NCBI GenBank assembly: GCA_003415625.1 | Contig: PYIU01000003.1 | Location: 7,440,001-7,504,000, forward strand | Direction of reading: 5' to 3' | DNA: 64,000 bases | Origin: Aquanectria penicillioides | Taxonomy: Eukaryota; Ascomycota; Sordariomycetes; Hypocreales; Nectriaceae | Shown: positions 47,387 to 59,535 of the stretch, one piece after another | How the letters are laid out: every line of letters begins with the position of its first letter | Position numbering within the stretch: the first letter of the stretch is position 1 | Position numbers and translations under genes: made by a program | Notes under the pieces: generated by a model | The model's input: the letters and a program-made list of their open reading frames with translations, nothing else | Databases searched by the model: none | Told to the model about the DNA's origin: nothing

Positions 47387-48174
47387 GCTTTCGAAGAAAC
47401 CTCAGTGGACAAATTTTCACCAAAGCCAAATATTTCAAAGTTGGATATTCTTCTTGATTTTCTTCTTCTTTGTACTGCAACTTGGTTGCGGTCAAACCGT
47501 GGAAGTGGCCAAGCAATAACTCTTTCTTCTCAATGGCAATCAAAGTGTATCTTATTGGGGACATTGAATTAGGTAATTAACTTTAAGCAGGATTTCAATT
47601 TCAAGTCCTCATGGTGCACACCCTATTGACCATAAGTGCGAGATGTTATGCTCAATTATTCAACCCCGAATGCATATTAATACTCAATGAAGGGTCTTAT
47701 TGATCTGAAACCTGTCTCACCATCAACCGAGTGCTTATTCAATAAGGGTATGATTAGTCCACTTGAGATGAAAATTTTGAACAATTCCTCTTTTATTATA
47801 ATTGAAGGTGGCATTGGAATGCGACTTCGTGAATGTGGCGCTCATAACTGGAATAACCAGTTCGAGAACCTACATTGAAGTTGTCTCGGCTTAAACCGGT
47901 GTTAGCTCTCAACTGTTCTAGGCCAGATCTAGCAATCTAGAGTACTCCCCAGACACTTAGACTTGGAACTTCATGGTTGCCCCTGTCTTACTTGTAGTAT
48001 TTAGGGAGAATTCCTCCTCAACGTGTCCTCTCCTCGGGGGAACGCTCGAATCTCTGTCGGGGCAGAAATACACGACTTATCATGGGCCTCGCCGCTCTAG
48101 GACCAATACTAGTGAAGACAAGAACCGCCTGGAATATGTAGCTTAGGCGCATCATCAAATGCGCACGACAAGGC
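47387..48174. other. Intergenic, no gene seen
   Basis: AT-rich sequence with short frames only. It is the 3' flank of the S66-like gene. Confidence 0.45.
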
Positions 48175-49240
48175 ATGGTTCAGATCTCAAGGTGGATTCT
48201 GGCCGCCCTCGCCGGGCCAGCCATCGCCGCCCGAATCGTTCTCCGAGTGAGAATTCAACAACGAAAATTCAGGAAAATATGTTAGTTCATATTTATAGCA
48301 TGTATTTCGGCGATGGTTTTTAATGGCATTACACGAGAACTGGCAGAGACCATCGCAATTGAGCCCGATGTCATGACAACCTTGTCCGGCTTCGACAAGC
48401 CAGGGGAGATTCCTGAGATTGTGAAGGTGAGTGCTGAGCACCGACATGACGGATTTTATAAGAAGGAACATGGGAGAGGAAGGGAACAGAACAAGGTGAC
48501 TAATTTAGGTGATGATACAGCTAATTTGGCCCGGGTTTCTTCTGTCATGGTCGACTATTTACCTATGTAAAGCAGCACTCCTTGCACAATATTTGACAGT
48601 TTTCCCCGAGTTTATGAAAAAAGAAAACCAGCGATTTCTCAAAGCAACTATTTTTTACAACATTCTCCCTTACGTTTTTTACTATAATTCTTTTATTCTG
48701 CATTTGTACACGTACAGAGAAGACTTGGGGTCTCAAGCTGCTCATAAATAGGCTAATGTCCAACTGACAACTTATAAATAGGAATGTGGGCCCAAATTCA
48801 ACATGCATCGTTGATTGGGGAGATAAGATCTTCCATCACTTAGGCCTTGAATTTTCTAGCCGATCTTCTGGGTAAGCCTAAATAACGAGTAACAGCAGCA
48901 AAGAGCTAATCTGACGAGTGCCAGTGTTTGCATTGCCATGGTTAATTGTCTCATCTCTTCGTCCCAAGGTCTCTTTGAGAATTGGAGTATGCTTCATATT
49001 TCTCTTTGGTGCAGTAAGCATCATCATATGCATCGTTCGACTTATCACCGCTCAACTTTCTCAAGTGGGCGACGACATAACTCTAAGCATTCCAGGTTAG
49101 TATGGTGACCAAGTTAACCGAGAAATACGTATTTAAACAAGGAGCTGATCATTTCGTCCTTTGTAGTATTGTGGAATAGACTGGAGTGCAATACTGGCGT
49201 TGTTATTGCTTGGCAACCTTCTCTAAGGCCTTATCTCACC
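48175..49240 (+). pseudogene. Rhodopsin-like fungal membrane protein pseudogene
   Basis: The remains start MVQISRWILAALAGPAIAAR and continue IAIEPDVMTTLSGFDKP. After a likely intron comes STIYLCKAALLAQYLTVFPE. After a frame change come TIILLFCICTRTEKTW and PWLIVSSLRPKVSLRIGVCF, then LECNTGVVIAWQPSLRPYL. The order of helices matches the seven-helix fungal 'rhodopsin domain' integral membrane family (PF20684). At least one frameshift near 48700 and stops around 48750-48850 break the reading, so it is probably dead. Confidence 0.75.
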
Positions 49241-51501
49241 AGTGCCCGAGACAAAATTCGATCCACTTAGAAAGCATCCAGCCAGCTCTCAAAGTCAAGG
49301 CTTTGCTAAACTGTGATTGGAACGACAGTTGACCCGGAAGGAAGTACTGTACAAGCAATAGCATATTGACAATCAGAATTACCAGGAGATTTGTCGTCCA
49401 ACGGTAATGCCCGGGAGGATAGGCAGCTGCAAGTAGTACAGAAAGTAAGGTCATATCACCTTGAAGAAAATGGCATTTGGGGGGGGGGTTAAAACATTGA
49501 GCAAGCGCTAGTTTTTCAAAGGGAATGATTGAAAGGGATCTAAAACGTTGCATAAATAATGGGTACCTGTATTCCAATTTCTCCTATATACTCCGCCAAA
49601 TCTAGAGCTATTATCTCCACGCTTAGCTTTAAAACAGCGTGATACCACTGAAGGTCATGTCGACATTGAAACCTTTCACATATTATGATTTCCTGAGCCA
49701 CGGACAATTGTACCAACCTGAGTCTCTCCAAATCAATTTGCTACTTACCCTTTGTTTGTCATTTTCCATCACATTTCCCGGTCGCCCAATAGCATCTAGT
49801 TTGGAAATACATTTCTATCGGACACTTAGAATGACAACAAGTACAGGTATTGCACCTCTCAGGAGCTCGGGTTGATTGCCATTACCATGCATCACACAGA
49901 CTCTACAAGCGTATGTCGAGTTTTCAACTTTCCCAATGTCGACGAACATAATCTCATGTGGGATTCCCGGGCGAAATCCGTTCAGACATAATCTTCCCCC
50001 CTCTCCGATTTCCACCATAACTGAAATGAGTAAATCTCTATGACAACATGAGAAGATGACACTGTATGCTTCGCATAAGTGAAACATACCAGATTTGGAA
50101 AGTTGCACAATGCTAGTAACGTAAGAAACCTAGTATTCTCTCTTTTAGAATACGTGCTGGATCATTATTTATCTGTCGGCCTTCAGGGGAGAAGGGCTGA
50201 CCATGTTCAGCGGCATGATCAACCGCATCCGCGCAGTGAATCAGAACCTCGTCAAAAAGATGAACGGATGCTTATTGACAGTGTGACACGGTAATTTGAA
50301 TATTTCTATTATGGCAGTGCATTCATGCGCTTACTAGTTTAGGTCCTAAACCTCTTGAGGAAGTAATATTGAAACCCCCATGTTCCGAAATCCTGTAGGA
50401 TGGAGCCCCTCCAATTGAGGACACGTCGCACCAAATCAGAAACTGTGTCCTGAGCACCACCCAAAGCATGAGGAACTTCCCCTCAGACGTCAAAGCTATC
50501 CTCTTGAGGCATTAAAGGATATGGAAACCACGGGCGCGACTCACTGCAGCCTTTACAAGCGTATCTACAGTATGCCACAGATGAGTCGTATTCTCGTCGC
50601 GTCATGGAAACGAACCAACCAAGGCGGTACGCACGGGCAAAAACGTAGCGATCAGAAGTCTATTTTAAAGTTCGACGGTTCAGCGTGTCTGTTGCAAATC
50701 GTCGATTGAGTAATAGTTAAAACGATGATGTTGGAGTTGATGGTCTATCACATATTTGCTTTGTTTTTCTACATAAAAAAACTCTGCAAAGCCGGGTTTT
50801 GGTGCCAATATGATAAGACAGTGATCATTACTGGCCTTTCATGGGTCTGCAGTCTCAGCTTTTGTTCCGGAAACATCTAGTTACCAGAACGTCTGCGGTG
50901 TGCTGTGCATTTGCCAGTCTAAATTTACCGCATGAAAAGGCTAAATCCACCATCCTTAGTTCCTCTGTGGAAGATCTTTGTTCACCCGAAACCCCAGTGA
51001 CTGATTTGTTTAGAGGATTTGTTTTAGACTGGCAAATTTCCAGTCACGTCCGGGTGAACGGGATCTACAACTCATAGGCCACGGTGGCTAGTTCGTATTC
51101 ACATTCACAAGCAGGCAGCTGCGTTTTAAATGAAATCGCCTCAGGCGACGTATGTCGCATCAATTATCTCTAAGCTCGAAATTTACCACGGGGATTTGGC
51201 GACCAATTATGATCCGCTGCGTAAGGTGTCATCGAGATAGCCCATTGAGCCTATTTAAGAAGCAACACTCCCACCAACTTCCAGGCCTCCAACTTACTGA
51301 AATCCCAAGCCCTTCATTCACAACAACCGATTCTACGAGCCTCATTTTTTCTTACCTGCATCTGAACATTTCTTCTTAATATCTTGGTTGGGATTTGCAA
51401 AAGTTACTATCTGGCATTATCTCAAGAAAAGGTTAGGAAATATGCAATCCCAGTTGTGTCATAAAACTTTAGTAACTAATAGAACTAGCAAGTACTCGAC
51501 A
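49241..51501. other. Intergenic, unidentified scraps
   Basis: Several medium-length frames on both strands lack domains. A plus-strand piece near 50185-50286 (GLTMFSGMINRIRAVNQNLV) has a coding look but no start or context. A G-run lies near 49480. The interleaved inverted repeats at 50909-51059 are listed separately. Confidence 0.4.
50909..51059. repeat. Interleaved inverted repeats
   Basis: ATTTGCCAGTCTAAA (50909-50923) is perfectly inverted at 51023-51037, and GTTCACCCG (50980-50988) is inverted at 51051-51059. The arms cross (A-B-A'-B'), so a single strand could form a pseudoknot-like fold rather than a simple hairpin. GACTGG...CCAGTC around 51027-51045 forms another short inverted pair. 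It is not part of a recognised element. Confidence 0.55.
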
Positions 51502-51735
51502 ATGAAGATTCAAGCATTTCTACTGGCAGCATCTGTGGCTACGGCATGGGCCAGTAGCTCAGGGGAGAAAACAGATGCTGAAAAAGAATGTGGGCGCCTG
51601 GGAGTCATGAAAATCGCCCCGGAAGATCTGCCTGAAGGTGTCACAATGGATGATGTGCGCAAATGCGCTGACCATCCTCTAGGGTGGGGGAATTATTGGG
51701 GTTATGGCGACTACTTGCCAGCATGGTTTCCTTGA
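51502..51735 (+). CDS. Small secreted protein, 77 residues
   Basis: The start at 51502 gives an ideal signal peptide (MKIQAFLLAASVATAWA), and the upstream in-frame part lacks one. The mature part is about 60 residues with two Cys (30 and 55) that could pair, an acidic middle (ECGRLGVMKIAPEDLPEGVT) and a Trp/Tyr/Gly-rich tail (GWGNYWGYGDYLPAWFP). It is intronless. TTTAAG near 51256 and a pyrimidine-rich leader precede it. The family is unknown to me; size and features fit a small secreted, effector-type protein, but no function can be assigned. Confidence 0.7.
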   Translation: MKIQAFLLAASVATAWASSSGEKTDAEKECGRLGVMKIAPEDLPEGVTMDDVRKCADHPLGWGNYWGYGDYLPAWFP

Positions 51736-52500
51736 TAACCTACTTCCTTTTGCTCAACACGCAACCTTGATAGTTTCCTATACTTGACCGACGTGGCTCG
51801 ATAATCCAGCTCGTGAGATAGCGAACAACTTTCTTCATAAATAGCAGCGAGTTTCGGCGAAGAAAACCCATTTGTCTGAATTTTGGTGTGATTTTATCGT
51901 ATCTTGTCCTTGGTATCCGTGGGAGTTTGCCAATTATTGTCTCCAGACAAACCTCAATAAATGCAACAGCTTAATCAGAATCCCATACCCTACAGTCAAG
52001 TTGAAAGGAAAATAACGAATGGGCTCCACTCTAATGCTTCGTGCCGACTCAGACATGTTACACGGCCCTTGGTCCCGGAAAAGGGCGCTTTGATCTATCA
52101 TTCATCGCTTCGGGTTTCTTTACTCAAGGACTCTACAATAAAACTCATTTAGATGTGTTGATCTGCTTTATTAGATCGCGATATTCACTTGCCTTCACAT
52201 TCAAGTGGTGCTTCAACAGCATCTCAGTCACGATCTTGGGTTCAGAGGTCATTTAAATGCCAAGAAACTAATATTTGTCATCGAATAGAATGATATATAC
52301 CCAGAAGAACACGGGCATCGGGTTCAAGAACTCAGATCCACCACCAGCAACTTCCTTTTGATGTTCAATCAAGCCACTACTCCAGGTCTAGTTCACGCCC
52401 GACATGAAATGTAACCCATAAGGAAGCTTAGAAGCTAAAATTGTGCTATGAATGAAATGATGAAGCGTTTGAAGCATCATCTCGACCTAAACGAAGTCGC
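51736..52500. other. Intergenic, no gene seen
   Basis: 3' flanks of two convergent secreted-protein genes. No recognisable frame. Confidence 0.45.
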
Positions 52501-53324
52501 TTAGCATTCGCCCAACTTGACGGGCTCGCAGTCACCATTAGACTTGTCGCATCCTTCATAAGCCTGGCACTGAACCTTGGGGTAGCAGTTGTTCTCGTAG
52601 GTAGCCTGCAGAGCGACAGGTTAGTTTTATTGTCCGAGAAGATGTTTGATCGAGAATTTTGGTTGATAATAGCTTACCTTGTCACCAAGATTGGTGTTGA
52701 TACCCATGAGCTCACCTCCGTCAACGGCTGTGACACCAGACATGAAAACACTGCGAGCACAGTTGCCCTTGCAGTTGCCGCAAGATCGGTAAACCTTGCC
52801 GTAGTCATTGGCATAGAAGTTCCAGACGTTGACGTGGCCACAGCCGTTGTGCTGGATGATCTTGTCGTCAGCACCATAGGCGCCGCCACCAATGATGTTG
52901 GCAGTGCCGTCGCCCTTGATGGAAATAGCATCCTCGCAGACGTTCTCGAACCAGACGAATTCGAGCGTGCAAGATCCTAGGCAGTAGACACCCTCCTTCT
53001 GGTCGGCGCCAATGATGACATTCTTGAGTGTAGCGCCATCCTCAAGAACAAAGACGGTATCGGCCTCGCCTGTGGGGGGTTTTAGCATGGCAAATCGCGA
53101 ATCTATCAGCAGTCATTTTACTCACCTCCCTCGCTCTGGCCAGTGCAGCTCTCGCCTCGGTCGTACTTGGCCCAGCCAGCATCGAAAGTCTCACCAGCAC
53201 CAATGTAGTAGGGCTCGCTAAGAGTCTTCTCGCTGGTAGCTGTGGGAAGACCGCCATCGTATCCCAAGCAGGCCATGGCGGCAGGGACCGCGGCCAGTAC
53301 GGAGATAAGGCTGACAGAATGCAT
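52501..53324 (-). CDS. Pectate lyase, PL3 family, secreted
   Basis: Three exons, 53126-53324, 52678-53069 and 52501-52605, join in frame to 231 residues, normal for PL3. The signal peptide is [18 protein letters not shown]. The PL3 core shows [20 protein letters not shown], the repeating beta-helix [20 protein letters not shown] and the [20 protein letters not shown] segment. Cysteines are numerous and even in spacing, fitting disulfides. The last exon adds [18 protein letters not shown] and the end GEC. It cleaves polygalacturonate by calcium-dependent beta-elimination outside the cell. It complements the exo-polygalacturonase at 16294-17711, although the two are 35 kb apart. Confidence 0.93.
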
Positions 53325-55938
53325 TGTGAAGTCTGTTTGGAGAGGACCTAGTATCTGAAAAATCCGAAATAAATCCGATCAACGGATGCGAGTGGTAATG
53401 GCGAGACAAAAATGAGAGAAACTTGGCAAGTTGTGAACTGTGGTTGACTCCAGGTCGTTGAGGATGCTAGCGAATAGGTCAAGACTAAGAATGGGAATGT
53501 GAGCCAATTTATTTGTTTGTTCAACCTGGTCTCCCAAGATATGGTCACGGTAACCCCTGGGTCTCAATGACGTCGGCCTGTTCAGTGTAATTGCCAGGAG
53601 GATAGGCTTTACAAGCACCGTTCCGTATTTCCAAGCGCTAAATAATATGTACGCTGGGCACCCTGGTCGCAGAATAAGCTTAAAGCATCTCTTCAGGGGT
53701 TATAAATGGTATCATCCGAATACATGCCCTGGCAATGTGGGTAAGCTTAACTCGATGCTCAAGTGACATTTCCCTGGTTGCCAAGATGAATGCGCGTATC
53801 AGTCGTGGAAAAACTTCAGGTCAAATTAGATTGTGGGCCTCGAGAGTGGATAAAGTCCGCGTACAGAAAAAGACCAAAAAACCCTCCGTTTTCCCAGAGT
53901 TGCCATCAATAGGAACTTCACCATATTCTATTGAGCCGACTAGCCTTCTTCTCGATGACATAGACTATGAGTGACCATCATAGTGTAGAGCAACCAGCAG
54001 CCTCAAATGTTTCAAGAAGCATTTGAGAGCCTTTGGTTCGTACGTGATCGTGAAAATAAGAAAACAAGGCAAAGCGATGGCCCGACCGGCTCGGCCGCCT
54101 GAAGCAGGTGGAGTCATTGAAATACGACAGGGGGCTGGGCGGAGCCCCGACAGGCTCTTGACACAGATACTGTAAGGAGGTCGAAACAAGGGAGAAAACG
54201 CCCACGAATGGTATGACATGCTGAATGACATAGTGGACGGAAATTGGTTTCAATCCACAATGCAGGGGCCGCACTTAATTTAAGGACCAGGGGCGCAGCA
54301 GATTGGCCACTCAGCATGAATACAGATGTCACCAGGATACTGTTTCACATTGCTGAGCACAATGTCCCATGAATCATGACGAGGAAGCTGGGGAATATTT
54401 ACGACGGCATTATTTTTGCTCACTCTTTCCACAACCCAGCTGGAGAAAACTCTGCGGCCGCAGACAGGGAGAGGAAATCATTGCCAGTTGCATCCATGCC
54501 AAACGGTTATTCGTCACTAACAATCATCCGATGCCTCGTCCGAGTCACGATGCCAAGTCTTTGAGAAATGGATACGTTCTCTCCTTCGGGCCTTTTTATG
54601 ATTACAATATTTCATAGCAACAATCACCGACTTTCTCAAGGAAGAAAGGTCCCACCCTGTATCGCGAAATAATCAGCAGATCCCAATCCACCGGGATTTC
54701 TGTCCAAAATCGTCAACTACACTTATCAACTTAGCTATCCACATCCAACAGACATGCGAAAAATCAATACATCCGGTAAGTGTTTAAATCAATCAAGGTA
54801 TGGTTGCGATGTATCGATTCATCCCAACAACAGAGCCAAGTCTAGTTTCGATAGAATCCTGGCTTTGAGAACACGACATTATTTCAGTGTCGAAATCACA
54901 TCAAAGCTATCGGAACTACAGTAAAGACTGAACTAACCCCAACTTGCTACTTCGAAGTTTGAACCACTGTCAAGACTTCTGGGAAATGACGATAGCGTAT
55001 GCTTGAGTTGCGGCAGATGTCAAAATTGAATCCCTAGTCTCAAGTAATGAGGCTAGAAGCTGCTGCACAGCCATGATTTTTAGGCACTGGTCCTGAACTT
55101 AACTCTAAGAGAGGGACTAAGGCGGCGACTTTAGATCAGAGTCTTAGTCACTTGCTCAGTGGCGGTGGCTTGGCCTATCAGCCTTGCTGCGGCCTCCAGG
55201 CGCTAAATTGTCCATTTTGATTCTAGACCGCCGTATGTCCACATTATAAGCTCAACTATGAACAACGTCATAGCTGGAGACTTTCAAGATAAAACATCTG
55301 GGTTCACGCTCAAAGAGGCTGTACGGGTCTATTTTCGATAGGAGCAGTACCACAGCATGCTGTGTATCCGCCTCGGTAGCAATGCGCACTAGCTCCCAGA
55401 CAACGGGACGCGAGTCCCGGCAGGATAGAATTGAACTCGACAAGGCTAGTCCGCGGTCCGTGACTGCTCTAGGCTCTAGGGTTCAGAATCTAAGTCTCTA
55501 TAGTGGCCTGCGCGATCGGGGGCTAAAAGATGAAGGGGGGGCAAAAGATGCACCCACAATTCGTCAGGGTATCTACTGGAAGAGTGTATGGTCGTACTTT
55601 TGTGCAGGAGCCAAGCAAAAGATTCTGAGAAACAGTGAGTCGACCTATTCCAGCTTATGCTGACTTTACTGAACTATTGAATTATTGAAGGTTCAAAGAC
55701 GGATGATCACACGATAGACTCATACCACCGCGACAATCAATCAACAACATGCAGCCGTCACACTTATCCTTCACACAGAGATGTTTCTCTCTCCCCCGAA
55801 CGATCCGTTCAGAGTGTTTTCACCCACCAGCAAGCCAGTGGGACAAACCTCAACCCAGGTGGTCGACACCGCGAGAGGCCACATTCAAACCCTGTTCAAG
55901 ATGGCACGGAATCCCGAAACAACATCTCGAGTCAGCTT
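53325..55938. other. Intergenic, no recognisable gene
   Basis: About 2.6 kb separating the pectate lyase and the HET gene. Several short frames occur on both strands but none shows a domain. It includes both flanking promoters. Confidence 0.45.
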
Positions 55939-57819
55939 TTGAATATGCACAACCCTCTTGACACCAACCAGAATTCTCTCTGCGCACGATGCTCTCGAAT
56001 CCAATTACCTAGTCTACAACATGATTGGTCTCATCGTGTTGGAAGAATCGGTCAGCTCGAGACGGGTGTCGCCGATAGCTGCCAGCTCTGCCTACTTCTC
56101 CAATCAGCCATGCAACAGCACAAGAATACTACGAGCTACGATGATATTATCTTGAAATACAAATTACAATCGCCTCACGTTCTCTCATTATCCGTGGCGG
56201 GGTTCATCAAACCAGCGTTAAGAATCCACGATACTCAACGTCAGCGTTCAGCTCATGCCAGATATACTCGCGCTAATGATAACTTTACAGACTACAATCC
56301 GAACAGTTCTTGGGACTTAACCAATGTCAAGAATAAACTCGATACCTGTGCCTTTTATCACCGCTGTGGCAGCTTTTGTGGCTCGTCTCTCCCAACCCGG
56401 TTAATAGATATCAGTGAAGCTCACGATAACCGCCTCAAATTGGTCACCGTGGAAGAGGAGGCTATAAGCGACATACATTACGCTGCTCTGTCATATTGCT
56501 GGGGAACTAGCAAAACATGCCTGACAACTGCTGCGAACCTAAGAAGCCGTTTGGAAGAATTTTCGCTCCATGAGATGCCTGTCACTCTGCAAGACGCTGT
56601 GAAAGTGTCAAGAGAACTTGGCTTTAAGTATATTTGGATCGATGCCCTCTGTATCCTACAAGGATCAGATGAGGTAGCACGCGAGGACTGGAATTGCGAA
56701 GCGACTAAGATGCGTAGTGTCTATGGTAACGCTTTCATCACAATTGTCGCGGCTAGCGCTCAACACTCTGATGACGGGCTATTCATCTCAGACTTGACCT
56801 GCAAGTTGCCGTTTCGCACCTCGACGCACCGCCCGAACGCAACTTCGCAAAACCTCACAATATCTCTACCTAAGAACCGAGAATTTAAGGATGAGCCGAT
56901 CAACGCTCGAGCATGGGCATTGCAAGAATGGCTTCTTTCCTCTAGACTCATGGTATTCACGTCACGTGGCGTGTACTTCCATTGCTCTGGCGAGGAAAAA
57001 TCTAAAAAGTTTGGGCACACAATTTATAACTATCGGCTTCCAGAACCGAGCGATCCAGTAACCACAGTTTCCCGGTATTCATACGAGTCGGACTGGACCA
57101 AGTTGGTGATGAACTATTGCTCCCGCAACTTGACGGATCCTCGGGACAAGCTACTTGCATTTGCCGGACTGGCTCGGAAATTTCACGAAATGGTTCAAGG
57201 AGCTAGGGGCCAGTACCTGGCCGGCCTGTGGAAAGAATCTCTATTGCATGATCTATTGTGGAGACGACACGATGACGTCTTCAACACATTCTTCCACGCC
57301 CCATCCACCGGCATCCCAGACATATACAGGGCCCCATCCTGGTCATGGGCATCAATAAATGGTACAGCATCCTACATGATCGGGTATACTGAGCGTCTAT
57401 CTGAGCGTTTCGTCGCCGAGGTGCTGAGTTGCACGACGGAACTAGCCACAGGTGATGCTTTTGGTCTAGTAAACTCTGGGATCCTCGTCATCCGAGGACC
57501 AGCCTTGGCAGTTGCTGGCATCAGGCTTAAAGATGATATTCCCTTCGTTTACGACGTCACTTCTTCAAATTCGACATTTCGGTATCTTGGAGGAGTCTAT
57601 CCTGACGATACTTGTGAAAACATGCTCCAGACGGTCGCGAATGTGTCCGAAGTTTATTGTCTCTTAATTCAGACTGTATCAAGCCACCAGAGCCTTGTCC
57701 TGGTCAGGCTCCCTGGAGCCGAAGATTTATATCACCGTGTGGGTCTTTTAATTTCTGACTCGCCAGATGAAGTGAGTTGGTGGGGCAGCGCTATGGTCAA
57801 AACCTTTCAGATAGTATAG
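55939..57819 (+). CDS. HET-domain protein
   Basis: An intronless 626-residue protein. A Cys-rich N-terminal segment (LCARCSRIQLPSL, DSCQLCLLL) precedes the HET domain at about residues 180-340. The domain shows its three usual blocks: YAALSYCWG, YIWIDALCILQGSDE followed by YGNAFITIVAASA, and RAWALQEWLLSSRLMVF. The C-terminal half is variable, as in this family, with no WD40, NACHT or ankyrin repeats. HET proteins can trigger cell death when unlike strains fuse, and many genomes carry dozens of them with unknown roles. Start 55939 is the first ATG of the open frame; the next is two codons later. Confidence 0.9.
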   Translation: MNMHNPLDTNQNSLCARCSRIQLPSLQHDWSHRVGRIGQLETGVADSCQLCLLLQSAMQQHKNTTSYDDIILKYKLQSPHVLSLSVAGFIKPALRIHDTQRQRSAHARYTRANDNFTDYNPNSSWDLTNVKNKLDTCAFYHRCGSFCGSSLPTRLIDISEAHDNRLKLVTVEEEAISDIHYAALSYCWGTSKTCLTTAANLRSRLEEFSLHEMPVTLQDAVKVSRELGFKYIWIDALCILQGSDEVAREDWNCEATKMRSVYGNAFITIVAASAQHSDDGLFISDLTCKLPFRTSTHRPNATSQNLTISLPKNREFKDEPINARAWALQEWLLSSRLMVFTSRGVYFHCSGEEKSKKFGHTIYNYRLPEPSDPVTTVSRYSYESDWTKLVMNYCSRNLTDPRDKLLAFAGLARKFHEMVQGARGQYLAGLWKESLLHDLLWRRHDDVFNTFFHAPSTGIPDIYRAPSWSWASINGTASYMIGYTERLSERFVAEVLSCTTELATGDAFGLVNSGILVIRGPALAVAGIRLKDDIPFVYDVTSSNSTFRYLGGVYPDDTCENMLQTVANVSEVYCLLIQTVSSHQSLVLVRLPGAEDLYHRVGLLISDSPDEVSWWGSAMVKTFQIV

Positions 57820-57985
57820 TGACATGCATCTCATTTACGAAAGGAGAATAACACTAGATTTTATGCCAATCAGATTAACTTAACAAGCTGAATCAAAGTA
57901 TCGGATATGTGGGCTTTTGTCTACCACGGTTTCCCTTCAAGCACTTGAGATCAACTATGACTAACCATGTCAATTCAATATAGCT

Positions 57986-59535
57986 TTAGACCGAGTCAGA
58001 ATTATCTGCGCAGGACCAGGCCACCGATCCTCCAGATTCCTTGTAAGAGTCGATGATGCTCACAACGGACCCATATGTACCGGAAATCATCAGGAAGGTT
58101 CCAAACACGATCACAAAAGTACACCACCCAACCATCACCGACCGTCTGAGTGACCTATCACTCTTTCCCACACTCCGATTGCCATAGAGCCACATAAAGC
58201 CCATTGGCTGGAATGACAACATCGAAAACAGAGATACTACTAGCAATGATGTATGCAACTGTAGAGATGCTAAAGGTACTGCTAAGCCAGGTCCCCCAGT
58301 GGACAATTGTGTTGGCCGTAAGATGTTTCGAATTTCGCAGCACGCGGAGGAAGATGGACTTGCTTGTCAACTCCTCAAAGTTTAGCTTAAGCAGTATTGG
58401 CAGCGGGTTGGCAATCGAACTTACATGAATAACTAGGTTGTGCTAACAATGAGCCCGGGAAGGGCAAGGCCGTAAGATATCTTCGTCATGTAGGGCCCGG
58501 CAGAGCCAAAGGGGGGAGATGAAACATGAGAGCCGCAATAGTAATAAACAACACAGCCAATTGCAACGTAGGTGGCAGTGGCAACAGACTGGCGGACTGG
58601 GAGTGATCGAGTATCGTAATGAGGGTCGCGATTTCAGAAGCAATGTTGAAGAAGGCCGGAATACCTGCGTAAGCGAACACCATAGTCGAGACGGCTGAGA
58701 TCGCACGAAAAACCATGGAGTATTAACAATCTTGTAGTCAGACACCCAAACAACATCTTTTGGTGCAGCTGACGGGTGATCTTGGAGCCCAACAGCAATG
58801 GTCACAATTAAGACTATAACAAGTTAAGTGAACTCTGTCGAACCATGTTAAATAATTTACTAGCAGTGAGAATGCAGCCCACACCAAACCAGGCGAGCCA
58901 ACTCAAGCGTTCTAGGGTGCGAATACTGGCAAGTGCGAAACCAATGATAGCAGCGACAAGAACAGATAGGGCAGTACACGTAACATAGGTCGATACAGCA
59001 TTCAAGCCGATGGAAATGATGAACATGCCAGATCTTGCGATAAAAATCCAAACTGGGGCCATGAATTAGTCGGAATCGGTTGAAAACTCAGTGAATGAAA
59101 AATTTACAAAGGCGAAATGCAGCGCTAAATATTTCGCACCCAACACGGCCGAAGAATAGCCCGCCTGACATCCTCAATACTGTAGACTTGACGATGACGA
59201 AGCTTGAAGACTCCGACCATGTAGTAATGGCCGCGATAGTAGACAGGTAGATGATTCCTGGGATGATTCTCAACGTGTCGGACGCAGCTTGGATACAGAG
59301 AACGCCAAGACCAATTTGTGTTTTCATCATAAGGGCAACAGTCCCCAACCATCCAACCTATTAACTGTCAATGGATGCAACAACCATTTTGTTTCGTCAT
59401 ACGCACGTCTCGATAATTGGGTCCATCCTCCGTAATGGCACCAAAGACGGCATTGTGATCTTGAGAGGGGTCATCGTAGACTTCGCCAAACTCAGTTGGT
59501 GTGCCTGCTGGCACTCCCAAGTCGTTTTCGGCCAT
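57986..59535 (-). pseudogene. AAAP amino-acid transporter pseudogene
   Basis: An ATG at 59535 opens a normal-looking start, and the first intron leads into VGWLGTVALMMKTQIGLGVL. Homology then moves between frames: VGVFKLRHRQVYSIEDV, FIARSGMFIISIGLNAVSTY, VSDYKIVNTPW, VFAYAGIPAFFNIASE, TATYVAIGCVVYYYCGSHVS, YGLALPGLIVSTT-stop, and finally MGFMWLYGNRS and SGGSVAWSCADNSDSV at the stop. The last matches the usual C-terminus of fungal neutral amino-acid permeases of this family. At least four frame changes, one needing more than a single base, show real decay. Confidence 0.85.

Noticed and set aside
46849..47412. 187-codon minus-strand frame over the S66-like gene
   Set aside because: Low-complexity shadow of a well-supported gene.
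49480..49490. G-run as a G-quadruplex or terminator signal
   Set aside because: A single run without the further G-tracts a quadruplex needs.
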